Shown here piece after piece: positions 1 through 9,010 of a stretch of 64,000 bases of DNA (position 1 is the first letter of the stretch; each line of letters begins with the position of its first letter). Origin of the DNA: Methylomonas subterranea (lineage in GTDB: Bacteria > Pseudomonadota > Gammaproteobacteria > Methylococcales > Methylomonadaceae); the NCBI RefSeq assembly GCF_024505185.1, contig NZ_JANIBJ010000003.1:1-64000 (forward strand), written 5' to 3'. Both the position numbers and the translations under genes were made by a program. The notes below the pieces were generated by a model. The model saw only the letters and a program-made list of their open reading frames with translations, was not told the DNA's origin and searched no databases.

Positions 1-149
1 TTATTTCCTTCCAATGTAACAGTTTCTGTACCAGAAACATTTCCATAATCATCAATATTTAAAATGCATGATTTAGAAATAATTGGTGGATTATAGTTAA
101 TAGTTGCAGTCCACTTTCCTCTAAAATCAGAAATAGTTTTATTTTCCAT
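1..149 (-). CDS. 3'-truncated unknown gene, AT-rich (runs off left edge)
   Basis: An open frame starts at the ATG whose complement lies at 147-149 and runs off the left edge, giving about 49 residues (start MENKTISDFRGKWTATINYN). An AGGA Shine-Dalgarno core lies about 7 bases upstream. The visible protein is rich in Asn, Thr and Ile, with no recognisable motif, signal peptide or membrane segment. The DNA is far more AT-rich than the nrdJ operon beside it, which suggests foreign origin. The family is not recognised. Confidence 0.5.
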   Translation of the reverse strand, partial: MENKTISDFRGKWTATINYNPPIISKSCILNIDDYGNVSGTETVTLEGN

Positions 150-213
150 ATTAAATCCTAGTTAAAAATTTAAAATGTGTGAATTAATTTTGACTGAAAT
201 CTTATTTAAATAA

Positions 214-897
214 TCATCCACACTTACTCTCCCCACAATTCAAACAAGTCATACACCCATCCATCAACACCATGGCCTTGGTGGAACACTTGTTACACAA
301 TACCGCCTGCTCCGGAAACGCCGAAGCGTCCGATTCGCCGTGCATGGCTTCGAATTCGGCGCGTTTTTCGGCTAGAAACTGTTTTTGGTGGTCGGTCATT
401 TTTTCCGGCTTGATCATGCCGATGTGCTTCATGTGCGACTCGATCGCCGAACCGATTTCCGCCACCAAGGACGGCATGAACACGCCGCCTTTTTTGAAGT
501 AGCCACCGCGCGGGTCGAACACCGCTTTCATTTCCTCCACCAAAAAGGTGGCGTCGCCGCCCTTGCGGAACACGGCCGAGATCACCCGGGTCAAGGCCAG
601 TACCCACTGGAAATGCTCCATGTTTTTGGAGTTGATGAAGATTTCGTAGGGCCGGCGTTCTTCGTGAGCGGTGCCCTGGTTCAGGATCATGTCGTTGATG
701 GTGATGTACAAGGCGTGCTCGGACTGCGGGGTTTTGATTTTGTAAGTCGAGCCCAGCAACACTTCCGGCCGCTCGACGTTTTCATGCATCGACTCCAGCG
801 AGGGTTTTTCCGCTTCCGCTTGTTGCACCGCTTCAGCGCTGTCTTTGCTCAGCACTTTGTAGCCGACGATTTTTTTGTTGATTTTGTGTAGGGTCAT
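214..897 (-). CDS. nrdJb: Class II ribonucleotide reductase, C-terminal subunit NrdJb
   Basis: This 227-residue protein matches the separately encoded C-terminal part of the adenosylcobalamin-dependent ribonucleotide reductase, as in the split NrdJa/NrdJb enzyme of Pseudomonas aeruginosa. The last 30 residues carry two CxxC pairs (CNKC and CLNC) plus further cysteines; in the family the C-terminal cysteines re-reduce the active site and can bind zinc. An AGGT Shine-Dalgarno sequence sits about 7 bases before the ATG. It is the last gene of a minus-strand operon with nrdJa, and two small DUF genes separate the halves. It should form a complex with NrdJa to make deoxyribonucleotides. Identification is firm; the detailed role of the subunit is from the family. 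Confidence 0.85.
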   Translation of the reverse strand: MTLHKINKKIVGYKVLSKDSAEAVQQAEAEKPSLESMHENVERPEVLLGSTYKIKTPQSEHALYITINDMILNQGTAHEERRPYEIFINSKNMEHFQWVLALTRVISAVFRKGGDATFLVEEMKAVFDPRGGYFKKGGVFMPSLVAEIGSAIESHMKHIGMIKPEKMTDHQKQFLAEKRAEFEAMHGESDASAFPEQAVLCNKCSTKAMVLMDGCMTCLNCGESKCG

Positions 898-958
898 GTC
901 GTTTACCTAAAAAGGTTGTCGACTCGCCTGTGTAACGAGCCGTGTATGTTCTTGAAAA

Positions 959-1207
959 TTAGGAGGCGTTTGCCCGTTTTACCGAATCGAGGTAGAGCGT
1001 ATCCGGGCAAATATCCTGCCCGTGCGGCCAGACCACCGTGCCGTCGACCACTGCGACGCGTTTGAAATACTGCCTGTCTCTCAATTCCTTGAATACGCCG
1101 AAACCCAACAAGGGTGTGCAGTCGTAAACGCCCTGGCTACCGTCGGTGAACTCCAGCATTAACGAGTAGTCGTCGCTGGCTTGTACCGATTTGACTCTCG
1201 GATTCAT
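959..1207 (-). CDS. DUF2442 small protein
   Basis: This 82-residue protein has the DUF2442 pattern: a short N-terminal strand with a VKSVQAS-type opening, a central DGSQGVYD segment, and a closing VVWPHGQDICPDTLY segment. It starts 3 bases after the stop of the DUF4160 gene, with a GAGG ribosome site inside that junction, so the two are translationally coupled. DUF4160 and DUF2442 genes are often adjacent and have been proposed as toxin-antitoxin-like pairs, but no activity is established. Here the pair sits between nrdJa and nrdJb on the same strand. Confidence 0.75.
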   Translation of the reverse strand: MNPRVKSVQASDDYSLMLEFTDGSQGVYDCTPLLGFGVFKELRDRQYFKRVAVVDGTVVWPHGQDICPDTLYLDSVKRANAS

Positions 1208-1210
1208 GGC

Positions 1211-1480
1211 TTACCTCAACGGTTCGATTTTATAGGGTTGCTCGCCGGTAACAGCCAGTTGCCAGTCGGCAATCAGTTCGTCCTTATGCAACTCGATCCA
1301 AGCTTGCAGCAATTTCATTTGGGCTTTGGGTATCTCGCCTTCCAAAACTTCGCCTTCGGGAATCGCGACTACGACTTCGCAGTCGTGGTATTTGGCATGG
1401 ATATGCGGCAGTTTGTGCTGCTTGTTATCCAGAAAATACATGTAGACGATGATGCCGTAAAACATTGAAATCGCTGGCAT
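1211..1480 (-). CDS. DUF4160 small protein
   Basis: The protein is 89 residues from MPAISMFYGI, the usual DUF4160 start. A GGGAGA ribosome site lies 6-8 bases upstream, so this ATG is preferred over an upstream in-frame start that would run into the nrdJa stop. The family signature HLPHIHA-like segment (KLPHIHAKYHD) is present around residues 25-35. The gene follows nrdJa by about 20 bases and is coupled to the DUF2442 gene downstream. It is commonly found paired with DUF2442. Function is unknown; a toxin or nucleic-acid-associated role is conjecture. Confidence 0.8.
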   Translation of the reverse strand: MPAISMFYGIIVYMYFLDNKQHKLPHIHAKYHDCEVVVAIPEGEVLEGEIPKAQMKLLQAWIELHKDELIADWQLAVTGEQPYKIEPLR

Positions 1481-1500
1481 GGCAATTCTCCCAAGACGAA

Positions 1501-3651
1501 TCAAAATTTGCCGTAATAGCCTTCCTTCAAGGCATCGAACAAATTGGCCGCGGTATGGGTTTCGCCGTCGTATTCCACTTCCTCGTTACCCTTGAATTCC
1601 ACCACGTGGCCATCTTCCAGCGTGAATTGGTAGGTGGTGTTTTCCAGATCGGACTCCTTGACCAGCACGCCCTGGAACACTTCCGGGTTGAAGCGGAAAG
1701 TGGTGCAGCCTTTCAGACCTTGTTCGTAGGCGTATTCGTAGATCGACTTGAAGTCTTCGTAGGGGTAGTCGGTCGGCACGTTGGCGGTTTTCGAGATCGA
1801 CGAGTCGATCCAGCGTTGGGCGGCGGCCTGGATGTCGACGTGTTGTTTCGGGCTGATATCGTCGGCAGCGATGAAATAGTCCGGCAGTTTTTGCTTGGGA
1901 TCGTCGCTGTACGGCATCGCTTCCGGATTGACCAGATGGCGGTAGGCCAGCAACTCGAACGAGAACACGTCGATTTTTTCCTTGGACTTTTTACCCTCGC
2001 GGATCACGTTGCGCGAATAGTGGTGGGCGAAGCTGGGTTCGATGCCGTTGCTGGCGTTGTTGGCCAGCGACAACGAGATGGTGCCGGTCGGCGCGATCGA
2101 GCTGTGGTGGGTAAAACGGCAGCCGACTTCGGCCAGTTCCGCCACCAGTTCCGGTTCTTCCCGGGCGACTTTCTGCATGTAGCGGCTGTACTTGGCGTGC
2201 AAAACGCGGCCCGGCACCTGGTCGCCCAGTTTGTAGCCGTCGGCTTTCATTTCCGGGCGTTTGTGCAGCATTTCACCCGTGACTTCGAACATCTGCTCCA
2301 TGATCGGCGCCGGGCCTTTTTCCTTGGCCAGTTCCAGGCCGGTGCGCCAGCCTTCCAAAGCCAATTCCTTGGTGACTTGTTCGGTAAAGGCCAGCGAATC
2401 GGCATCGCCGTATTTCATGCCCAGCATGGTGATGGTCGAACCCAGGCCCAGATAACCCATGCCGTGGCGGCGTTTGCCGATGATTTCGTCGCGCTGTTTT
2501 TCCAGCGGCAGGCCGTTGATTTCGACCACGTTGTCCAGCATGCGGGTGAAGATGCGGATGGTCTTGCGGTAATCGTCCCAATCGAACGACGCCTCCTTGC
2601 CGAACGGTTGCTGGACGAAACGGGTCAGATTGATCGAACCGAGCAGGCAGGAGCCGTAAGGCGGCAGCGGCTGCTCGCCGCAGGGGTTGGTGGCGCGAAT
2701 GTGCTCGCAGAACCAGTTGTTGTTCATCTCGTTGACCTTGTCGATCAGGATGAAACCGGGTTCGGCGTAATCGTAAGTGGAGGACATGATGATGTCCCAC
2801 AGGCGGCGGGCCGGCATGACCTTGCTGATGCGGCAGGCCACCAGACCGTCTTGGTTGACGACGTAGCCTTTTTTGTTGGGCAAGTCGCGCCAGATCACTT
2901 TGCTGGTGTCGGTCAAGTCCAGTTGGTCGGCCTTGGCTTCCCGCTCGGTGATCGGGAACGACAACGGCCATTGGCCGTTGTTTTTCACCGCCTCGACGAA
3001 TTCGCTGGTAATCAGTAGCGACAGGTTGAACTGGCGCAAGCGGCCGTCTTCGCGCTTGGCGCGGATGAAGTCGACCACGTCTGGGTGGGCCACGTCGAAG
3101 GTGGCCATTTGCGCGCCGCGACGGCCGCCGGCGGACGAGACGGTAAAGCACATCTTGTCGTAAATATCCATGAACGACAGCGGGCCGGAGGTGTAGGCGC
3201 CGGCGCCGGAGACGTAGGCGTCGCGCGGACGCAAGGTGGAAAACTCGTAGCCGATGCCGCAGCCGGCTTTCAGGGTCAGACCGGCTTCGTGCACTTTGCG
3301 CAGAATGTCGTCCATCGAGTCTTCGATGATGCCGGACACGGTGCAATTGATGGTAGACGTGGCCGGCTTATGCTCCAGGGCTCCGGCGTTGGAGGTGATG
3401 CGGCCGGCCGGAATCACGCCCTTGCGCAGCGCCCACAGGAATTCCTTGTAATGCGTTTCCCGCAAAGCCTTGGTTTTTTCGACTTCGGACAAGGCTTTGG
3501 CCACCCTTTTGTAGGTGTCGTCTATCGTGGCGTCGATGGCAATACCGTCCTTGGTCTTCAAGCGGTACTTGCTGTCCCAGATGTCCAGAGAGGCGCTCTG
3601 CAACGGAATTTCGGAATTGTTCTGAGTCACGACTTGAAGTTTTGCGGTCAT
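1501..3651 (-). CDS. nrdJa: Adenosylcobalamin-dependent ribonucleotide reductase, catalytic subunit NrdJa
   Basis: This 716-residue protein is the catalytic barrel of class II ribonucleotide reductase, which reduces ribonucleotides to deoxyribonucleotides with coenzyme B12 as radical source and works with or without oxygen. Visible landmarks are the redox cysteine C103 in NCTVSG, the glycine-rich GRRGAQ segment, and N322-P-C324-G-E326, the conserved Asn, thiyl-radical Cys and Glu of the active site. The C-terminal redox tail is missing and is supplied by nrdJb downstream, as in Pseudomonas. Upstream, two NrdR-type operators spaced three helical turns apart indicate control by the NrdR repressor. 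The gene opens an operon with the DUF4160/DUF2442 pair and nrdJb. Confidence 0.93.
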   Translation of the reverse strand: MTAKLQVVTQNNSEIPLQSASLDIWDSKYRLKTKDGIAIDATIDDTYKRVAKALSEVEKTKALRETHYKEFLWALRKGVIPAGRITSNAGALEHKPATSTINCTVSGIIEDSMDDILRKVHEAGLTLKAGCGIGYEFSTLRPRDAYVSGAGAYTSGPLSFMDIYDKMCFTVSSAGGRRGAQMATFDVAHPDVVDFIRAKREDGRLRQFNLSLLITSEFVEAVKNNGQWPLSFPITEREAKADQLDLTDTSKVIWRDLPNKKGYVVNQDGLVACRISKVMPARRLWDIIMSSTYDYAEPGFILIDKVNEMNNNWFCEHIRATNPCGEQPLPPYGSCLLGSINLTRFVQQPFGKEASFDWDDYRKTIRIFTRMLDNVVEINGLPLEKQRDEIIGKRRHGMGYLGLGSTITMLGMKYGDADSLAFTEQVTKELALEGWRTGLELAKEKGPAPIMEQMFEVTGEMLHKRPEMKADGYKLGDQVPGRVLHAKYSRYMQKVAREEPELVAELAEVGCRFTHHSSIAPTGTISLSLANNASNGIEPSFAHHYSRNVIREGKKSKEKIDVFSFELLAYRHLVNPEAMPYSDDPKQKLPDYFIAADDISPKQHVDIQAAAQRWIDSSISKTANVPTDYPYEDFKSIYEYAYEQGLKGCTTFRFNPEVFQGVLVKESDLENTTYQFTLEDGHVVEFKGNEEVEYDGETHTAANLFDALKEGYYGKF

Positions 3652-3768
3652 TTATGGGTCCCTTTATCTGCTGTATGGTACGGTTCGATTGCGGCATCCG
3701 TTAACAAAAACGGCTAACATCTTGATGTGCAATTGGTTTGAAGCGGAAGACACTTTAACAGGCCAAAT

Positions 3769-3780
3769 ACTGTATATAGT
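3769..3780. promoter_or_regulatory. NrdR box (proximal)
   Basis: ACTGTATATAGT is a palindrome-like site resembling the NrdR consensus (acaCwATATwGtgt type). Its centre (between 3774 and 3775) lies 32 bp from the centre of the second site, the three-turn spacing typical of paired NrdR boxes. It lies about 120 bp upstream of nrdJa. Confidence 0.75.
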
Positions 3781-3799
3781 GTTTATGGAGAAATATTAG

Positions 3800-3813
3800 C
3801 ACAATATATTGTG
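3800..3813. promoter_or_regulatory. NrdR box (distal)
   Basis: CACAATATATTGTG is a perfect 14-bp palindrome that fits the NrdR box consensus closely. With the proximal box it forms the tandem pair that NrdR binds co-operatively when dATP/ATP is high. Confidence 0.85.
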
Positions 3814-3937
3814 TTGTCGAGCGTGATTTTTTCACAAGCGCGTCAAACGGCCGGCTTGTTTTGTCAACTCAAGGAGTTAGCGGCGAGATTTAATTTCCGG
3901 CATTCATGCAAGGTCCGTCGGCGGGATTTCCGCTTGT

Positions 3938-3955
3938 CCGGCCAAGCTTGGCCGG
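3938..3955. repeat. 18-bp perfect palindrome
   Basis: CCGGCCAAGCTTGGCCGG reads identically on both strands, in the nrdJa / exported-protein intergenic region. It may form a hairpin or be an operator. The rest of 3814-4071 shows no gene. Confidence 0.5.
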
Positions 3956-4071
3956 CATTATCATGCTTAAGGGACGGCTAAGATTACAGGGTAAAATTTA
4001 ACCATGCCGCCCGCCCGGATTCCCCCCGGCCCGGCGGGTTGGCGAACGACTATTTCATTGCGGAGGTAAAC

Positions 4072-4401
4072 ATGCATCGAAACCCTAAAACCCTGCTGGC
4101 CGGCGGCCTGTTGCTGGGCTTGGCACTATCCCGGACCGGTCTGGCCGGCGCCGACACGCCGCGTGTCGACCACAGGCGGAACAATCAGCAAACACGCATC
4201 GAACAGGGCCTGGATTCGGGCGCATTGACCCGTCGCGAAGCCAACCGCCTGGAACATCAACAGAGCCGTATCGAACATCTGGAAACAGCCGTCAAAGCCG
4301 ACGGGACCGTGAACAACGCGGAGCGCGCCCGCTTGACCCATCAGCAAAACAAGGCCAGCCGCAACATCGCGCGCAAAAACAACAATACCAGGCAGCCGTG
4401 A
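4072..4401 (+). CDS. Small exported protein with helical EAxxLxxxQxxI repeats
   Basis: The protein is 109 residues from the ATG preceded by a strong GGAGG site 6 bases upstream; a longer in-frame start lacks such a site. Residues 1-22 form a signal peptide (basic MHRNPK, hydrophobic LLAGGLLLGLAL). The mature part is highly polar and helical, with two related units: a RIEQGLDSGALTRREANRL unit and an ADGTVNNAERARLTHQQ unit, each followed by a Gln-rich segment. Similar small periplasmic proteins occur widely in Proteobacteria without known function. The tail is strongly basic and Asn-rich. Confidence 0.75.
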   Translation: MHRNPKTLLAGGLLLGLALSRTGLAGADTPRVDHRRNNQQTRIEQGLDSGALTRREANRLEHQQSRIEHLETAVKADGTVNNAERARLTHQQNKASRNIARKNNNTRQP

Positions 4402-4485
4402 GCGCCGGCGAAGGAATCCGCCCGCAATAATTTCCGCATTCCGTTTCCTCTTACCGCCGAGGCTGTCGTAAACGCCTATCGATCC

Positions 4486-4597
4486 CTTATCCCTCGGGGA
4501 GAGGGCTAGGAGTCGTTATAAAACAATGACTTATTAGTTACCCCCCCCTCACCCCAACCCTCTCCCGCAAGGAGAGAGGGCTTTTTCGACAGTCGCC
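4486..4597. repeat. Interspersed inverted repeat (CCCTCTCC family), copy 1
   Basis: Two arms, ccctcggggagaggg near 4491 and ccctctcccgcaaggagagaggg near 4558, flank a short spacer, and a TTCGACAGTC edge follows. A close relative, with CTGTCGTAAAAAC at its edge, lies at about 24566-24715. Both copies sit directly downstream of genes, so they may also act as transcript-end hairpins. Confidence 0.65.
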
Positions 4598-4652
4598 GGG
4601 AGAAGATTCGGATAAGGACTATAAAGAAAGGGAGTTTATTGGGAACGGAATC

Positions 4653-7600
4653 CTAACCGCCCTTCATCAAACTCAACAAATCGTCCGGCGACATTTTGCC
4701 GCTGATGTCGGCACCATCGAGCAAGCTGTCGGCCAAATCGCGTTTGTGGCTGTGCAAGGCGACGATTTTTTCCTCGATGGTATTTTTGGCGATCATCCGG
4801 TAAATGGTCACCGGACGCTGCTGTCCCATGCGATGAGCACGGTCAGATGCCTGATCTTCCACGGCCGGATTCCACCAGGGATCCATGTGTATCACGTAAT
4901 CGGCGGCGGTCAGGTTCAGCCCCACCCCGCCGGCCTTCAGGCTGATCAGAAACAATTCACCCTCGCCGCGCTGGAAGGCATCCACCCGTTTTTGCCTTTC
5001 CCTGGCCGGCGTGCCGCCGTCCAGGTATTGATAGGCGATGCCGCGCTGCTCGATGTACTGCTTGATCAACTGTAGATGGTCGACGAACTGACTGAACACC
5101 AGCGCCTTGTGCCGGTTGTCCAGCAATTCGTCGACAATTTCGCCGAAGGCCGCCAACTTGCTGCTGGGCAGTTCGAGCTCGGCGTTTACCAGCTTGGTAT
5201 TACAGCAGCCTCGGCGCAATTTGGTAATGGCGGCCAGAATTTGCAACTGTCTTTGCCCGGGCGGCCCGTCGCTGTTGCTCAAGGCGGCCAGACTGTCCCG
5301 CCGCAAGGCTTCGTAAAACACAATTTCTTCCTGACTGAGCTCGACGTAAATCGGAATTTCGGTGCGCGGCGGCAATTCCTGCAACACCTGGGTCTTGGTG
5401 CGGCGCAGCATAAAGGGCTGAATCAGGGTTTTCAGTTGCTGCCTGGCCCGCGCGTTACGGTCCCGCTCTATGGGGCCGGCGAAGCGCTGGTTGTATTGCT
5501 CCAGGGAACCCAGCAAACCGGGATTGATGAAACGGAACAGGTTCCATAATTCGCCCAGATGGTTTTCCAGCGGCGTGCCGGTCATGATGACTTTAAAATC
5601 CGCCTGTAGATTCATCGCGCCTTGCGATCGGCGGGTGGCGACATTCTTGATCCATTGCGCTTCGTCGAGTATCGCGGTCTGGAACGCAATAGCGGCCAAC
5701 ATATCGGCCAACTGCTCCTGCTGCAGCAAACCGTAACTGCAGATCAACAGGTCGAAGGGCCGCAGATTTTCCAGCACGCGTTGGCGGTCGCCGACCCCCA
5801 GCACCATGGGATTCAAGGTGGGCGCAAAACGGCGGGCTTCGTTTTCCCAATTGGCACACACCGAAGTCGGCGCCACGATCAAACTGGGGCCGCCCGGCGC
5901 CCGCTCGACCAATAAAGCCAAGCCCTGCACGGTTTTACCCAAGCCCATGTCGTCGGCCAGACAGGCGCCGACGCCCCATTGCGCCAATCTGCTCAGCCAG
6001 CGATAACCGTCCATCTGGTAATCGCGCAATTCTGCCTGAAAGGTGGACGGCACTTTGGGCTGATAATCCCTGGCCTGTTGCAAGCGCTGAATATGGTTTT
6101 GCCAGTGCTTGTCGGCCTTGAAACCGGCGTCGTCCCGCCAGTCTTCCAGCGTCAGGGCCGCCAGCGGATTCAGGCGCACTTTTTTGCCGCTGAGGTCCGC
6201 GTATGCCTTCAAGTCTTCCAGGCGGCGGCGGAATTCGTCGGTCAAGGCGATGAACTGGCCGTCTTTCAACTGCAGAAACCGGCCTTGCCTATGGTCCAGC
6301 AAGCCCAGCAACTGCTGCATGTCGACCACCGTTTCGTCGTTGATCTTCAGCTCGCCCTGCAGGGCAAACCAGTCGTTGTCGCGCTTGATCCGCATGCTGA
6401 AGCCGCTGCCGCCGCTCTGTCCCAGCACCTTGAAACGCACGCCTTCCGGCCACTCCAACAAGGCCTCGCTTTCCGGCAGGGCCTGGGCCTGCAACAAAAA
6501 CTCCAGGCAGGTCTCCGGGTGATCGAACAACCAGTCGCCCGCCGCATCCCTTTCGGCATCGCGTAAAACCGGGCAGGCCTCGATCACGGCGGCGGCCAGA
6601 CCTTGTTCCCGTTGCAAATCGCGGCGGGTCTGCAAGGCTTTGCCGTCGATTTCCGCCAATACGCTTTCGCCGCCCTGTCCGGGCTGAAAATAGCCGCCGC
6701 CGCTGGCGAACGGCCGTACCAGCAAGGCCACCCGCAGGCCTTCGCCGTGCGGCAAAAGGTGAATGCGCGGCGTGGCGTCGGCATCGACCTGCTCGGCGGT
6801 ACTGGAACTGCCGCCGATATCCGAGTGTACCGTCAACAGGCCGGAGATGCTGGTCAGCGTCCGCAGCACCTTGTCTTGCGCGGAGGCCGGCACTTCCAGC
6901 CCCTTGGCGCCCAACACGCCATAGACTTTGTGATGGTCGGCGCTGAACTCCACCACCCGCAAACGGGTCGGAGTTTCCTTGCTGATATGGAATTTTTGTT
7001 CGTAACCGGGCGCCGGTTCCAGGCTTATCTTGATCTTGTCGGTTTGATCCAGCTTTTTGACCCGCAATTCTGCTTCGCCCTTCGCCACCTCGACCCGCAC
7101 TTCAGCGGCATCCGCCCAAAACAGCAGGGGATGGCCGATCAGCGCTTGCGGCATGCTGCCGTCGAATTGAAAATACGTGCCGCCGCCGTACCAGCCGCTA
7201 TCGCGATATTCCTTGATATGGGCGCAGAGTTTATGGTCCTGCTCCGACAGATAATCGAACTTGTCCCGTTCGTGCGCCAAACGCTTCAAGGCCACCGCCC
7301 TGCCCTTGCTCCAGCCGCCCTTGGCTTGCTGTTTTTGTTCGCGCGGCTCGATATCGACCCGGTGGTCGCGTTCGACGTAAGTCAACAGCCACGCCAAGCG
7401 GGTGGGCTTTTCGGCCTGAGCCGAGGTTTCGGGCTTTTTGCCGCCCACCGGCAAATTCAGCAACGCGTCCAATGCCACTTCCCAATCGGCCCGGCTGACA
7501 AACAGATCGGCCAAGGCCGAGCGGCCTTGATTGAAAAAGTTCTGGTCCCATTGGCTGGACTTGGCCGGTTCGATATGACTGAATACTTTTGCCAGTTCCG

Positions 7601-8873
7601 CGGCCAGCCAGCGGAAACCGTTGGCCGCCAAATGGCCGTATAGCTGTTGGTCGACCGCGTCTATCCGGCTGACAAAATCGGCTTTGAGCCAGAATTTGAT
7701 CAGTAAAAGCATCACGGGTTGCAACAGCGGCGCATGCGAAACCGTTTCTGGATTGCCGCTTTCCCGAAAGCCGCAATTGACCCGATAGGACAACACCATA
7801 TGCAACAGTTGGTCGCGAACGCGCAAATCACCTTGCTGGAACTGTAAAAACATCGATAAATAGCCGTACAGTCCGCTCCAATAGCCGCCGGCCTTGGCGG
7901 CCTGATTCAGCAAGGTCGGCAGCTTGGCGCGCAGTTTGCCGTCGTTGCCTTTCAGTATCGCCAAGGGATAAAACAGGCCGGCCAAGCCGTAAAAATAGTC
8001 GTTGCGCTGACCGCTCAGCTTTCTGGACGACGACAGGGCTTTCTCATATAGCGCAGCCGCGTCGGCATAATCGCCGCGCAAAAACGCCAGCATGGCGGCA
8101 ATTGCCCGCACTTCCGGCTCATCGGTGCCCTTCGTCAGTTCGGCCACTTCTTCCCACTCGCCACGCAGTAATTTCAGTTCCAGATACATGCGGAGGAAAA
8201 CAGGCTGATTTTTACCGCCCATGTCGACCAGTTGTTGCTGAAAAAACGCCTCCAGCGAGGGATATCGGTATAAATAAATCAACTGGTGCAGACAGGCGTA
8301 TTCGGCCATTTCCGGCAATACCGGCGAATGGTGTTGTTGAAACCAAGCCACGTCCAGCGGATTTAAAAACCAGGACAGGTACAAATCGATATCGCTGGGC
8401 AGATTGCCCGGATAGCGCCGGCCAATCTGCAGGCAGCCTTGCATCTGTTGATAATCGCCGCGATGAAAATGAATGCGGGCTTCGCGTATGCAGTCCTCCG
8501 CGCTGTTGTAGCGGTAATAACCCCGGCTGGGCGGGTTAAGGGCGAACACCTCGAGCGCGTATTTTTCGAACTCATTTGCGGCGACCAATTGCCGGGTAAT
8601 GCTCTCCGCCAGTCCGCGGGCGCAACGGGTGCCGCCGGGGCGGGCGTTTTCCTCCAGCAAGCCTTCGGCGATCAAGGGCCGCAAACGAGCCTTGACCGTT
8701 TCCGATTTCAATACCCTGCTGCCCTCCTTGATGCCCAAGCCGGCCAGACATTTGGCGATATTGGTCAAAGAGCAATAACCGTAATAAACCGCCAATAGAT
8801 TGACCAGCGTTTTCAAATCGGCCGGTAAATTACGGTAGGTTTGCAACAGTTTGGCGGGATTGTTTGAATGCAT
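4653..8873 (-). CDS. Large SNF2/RapA-family DEAD/DEAH helicase-like ATPase
   Basis: This 1406-residue protein ends in a complete SNF2 motor: Walker A DDMGLGKT at about residue 972, DEAQ box (LDEAQWIKN) near 1070, MTGTPLENHLGELW, then the second RecA lobe with DRAHRMGQQRPV near the end. The first 600 residues are helical and rich in aromatic and Leu residues, consistent with TPR-like or winged-helix scaffolds; about 600-950 forms an SNF2-associated region. Such proteins remodel nucleoprotein complexes, but the substrate of this bacterial clade is not known. It stands alone between the exported protein and the malate-CoA ligase genes. A defence role is possible for SNF2 proteins, but no methylase or nuclease neighbour supports it here. 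Confidence 0.85.
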   Translation of the reverse strand: MHSNNPAKLLQTYRNLPADLKTLVNLLAVYYGYCSLTNIAKCLAGLGIKEGSRVLKSETVKARLRPLIAEGLLEENARPGGTRCARGLAESITRQLVAANEFEKYALEVFALNPPSRGYYRYNSAEDCIREARIHFHRGDYQQMQGCLQIGRRYPGNLPSDIDLYLSWFLNPLDVAWFQQHHSPVLPEMAEYACLHQLIYLYRYPSLEAFFQQQLVDMGGKNQPVFLRMYLELKLLRGEWEEVAELTKGTDEPEVRAIAAMLAFLRGDYADAAALYEKALSSSRKLSGQRNDYFYGLAGLFYPLAILKGNDGKLRAKLPTLLNQAAKAGGYWSGLYGYLSMFLQFQQGDLRVRDQLLHMVLSYRVNCGFRESGNPETVSHAPLLQPVMLLLIKFWLKADFVSRIDAVDQQLYGHLAANGFRWLAAELAKVFSHIEPAKSSQWDQNFFNQGRSALADLFVSRADWEVALDALLNLPVGGKKPETSAQAEKPTRLAWLLTYVERDHRVDIEPREQKQQAKGGWSKGRAVALKRLAHERDKFDYLSEQDHKLCAHIKEYRDSGWYGGGTYFQFDGSMPQALIGHPLLFWADAAEVRVEVAKGEAELRVKKLDQTDKIKISLEPAPGYEQKFHISKETPTRLRVVEFSADHHKVYGVLGAKGLEVPASAQDKVLRTLTSISGLLTVHSDIGGSSSTAEQVDADATPRIHLLPHGEGLRVALLVRPFASGGGYFQPGQGGESVLAEIDGKALQTRRDLQREQGLAAAVIEACPVLRDAERDAAGDWLFDHPETCLEFLLQAQALPESEALLEWPEGVRFKVLGQSGGSGFSMRIKRDNDWFALQGELKINDETVVDMQQLLGLLDHRQGRFLQLKDGQFIALTDEFRRRLEDLKAYADLSGKKVRLNPLAALTLEDWRDDAGFKADKHWQNHIQRLQQARDYQPKVPSTFQAELRDYQMDGYRWLSRLAQWGVGACLADDMGLGKTVQGLALLVERAPGGPSLIVAPTSVCANWENEARRFAPTLNPMVLGVGDRQRVLENLRPFDLLICSYGLLQQEQLADMLAAIAFQTAILDEAQWIKNVATRRSQGAMNLQADFKVIMTGTPLENHLGELWNLFRFINPGLLGSLEQYNQRFAGPIERDRNARARQQLKTLIQPFMLRRTKTQVLQELPPRTEIPIYVELSQEEIVFYEALRRDSLAALSNSDGPPGQRQLQILAAITKLRRGCCNTKLVNAELELPSSKLAAFGEIVDELLDNRHKALVFSQFVDHLQLIKQYIEQRGIAYQYLDGGTPARERQKRVDAFQRGEGELFLISLKAGGVGLNLTAADYVIHMDPWWNPAVEDQASDRAHRMGQQRPVTIYRMIAKNTIEEKIVALHSHKRDLADSLLDGADISGKMSPDDLLSLMKGG

Positions 8874-8965
8874 GCTTTGGCGGATGGTAACTAAAACAGT
8901 GTAGGGTGGATAAGCCAGCCCAGGTTTGTTTTACGCAGTTTTGACTGAATAACTACAACAAATCA

Positions 8966-8994
8966 ATAAAAAAGCCCGCTATCGCGGGCTTTTG
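8966..8994 (-). terminator. Rho-independent terminator after mtkB
   Basis: The stem AGCCCGC/GCGGGCT with loop TATC is followed on the minus strand by a run of six T. It lies about 20 bases after the mtkB stop and ends the mcl-mtkA-mtkB transcript. Confidence 0.85.
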
Positions 8995-9010
8995 ACTAGG
9001 CCGGGCCGGC

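Noticed and set aside
1465-3018. Long open frame antisense to nrdJa
   Set aside because: It mirrors the reductase gene and has no family features.
4653-8873. SNF2 helicase as part of a DISARM-like defence system
   Set aside because: No methylase, DUF1998 or PLD nuclease neighbours; it lies among metabolic genes.
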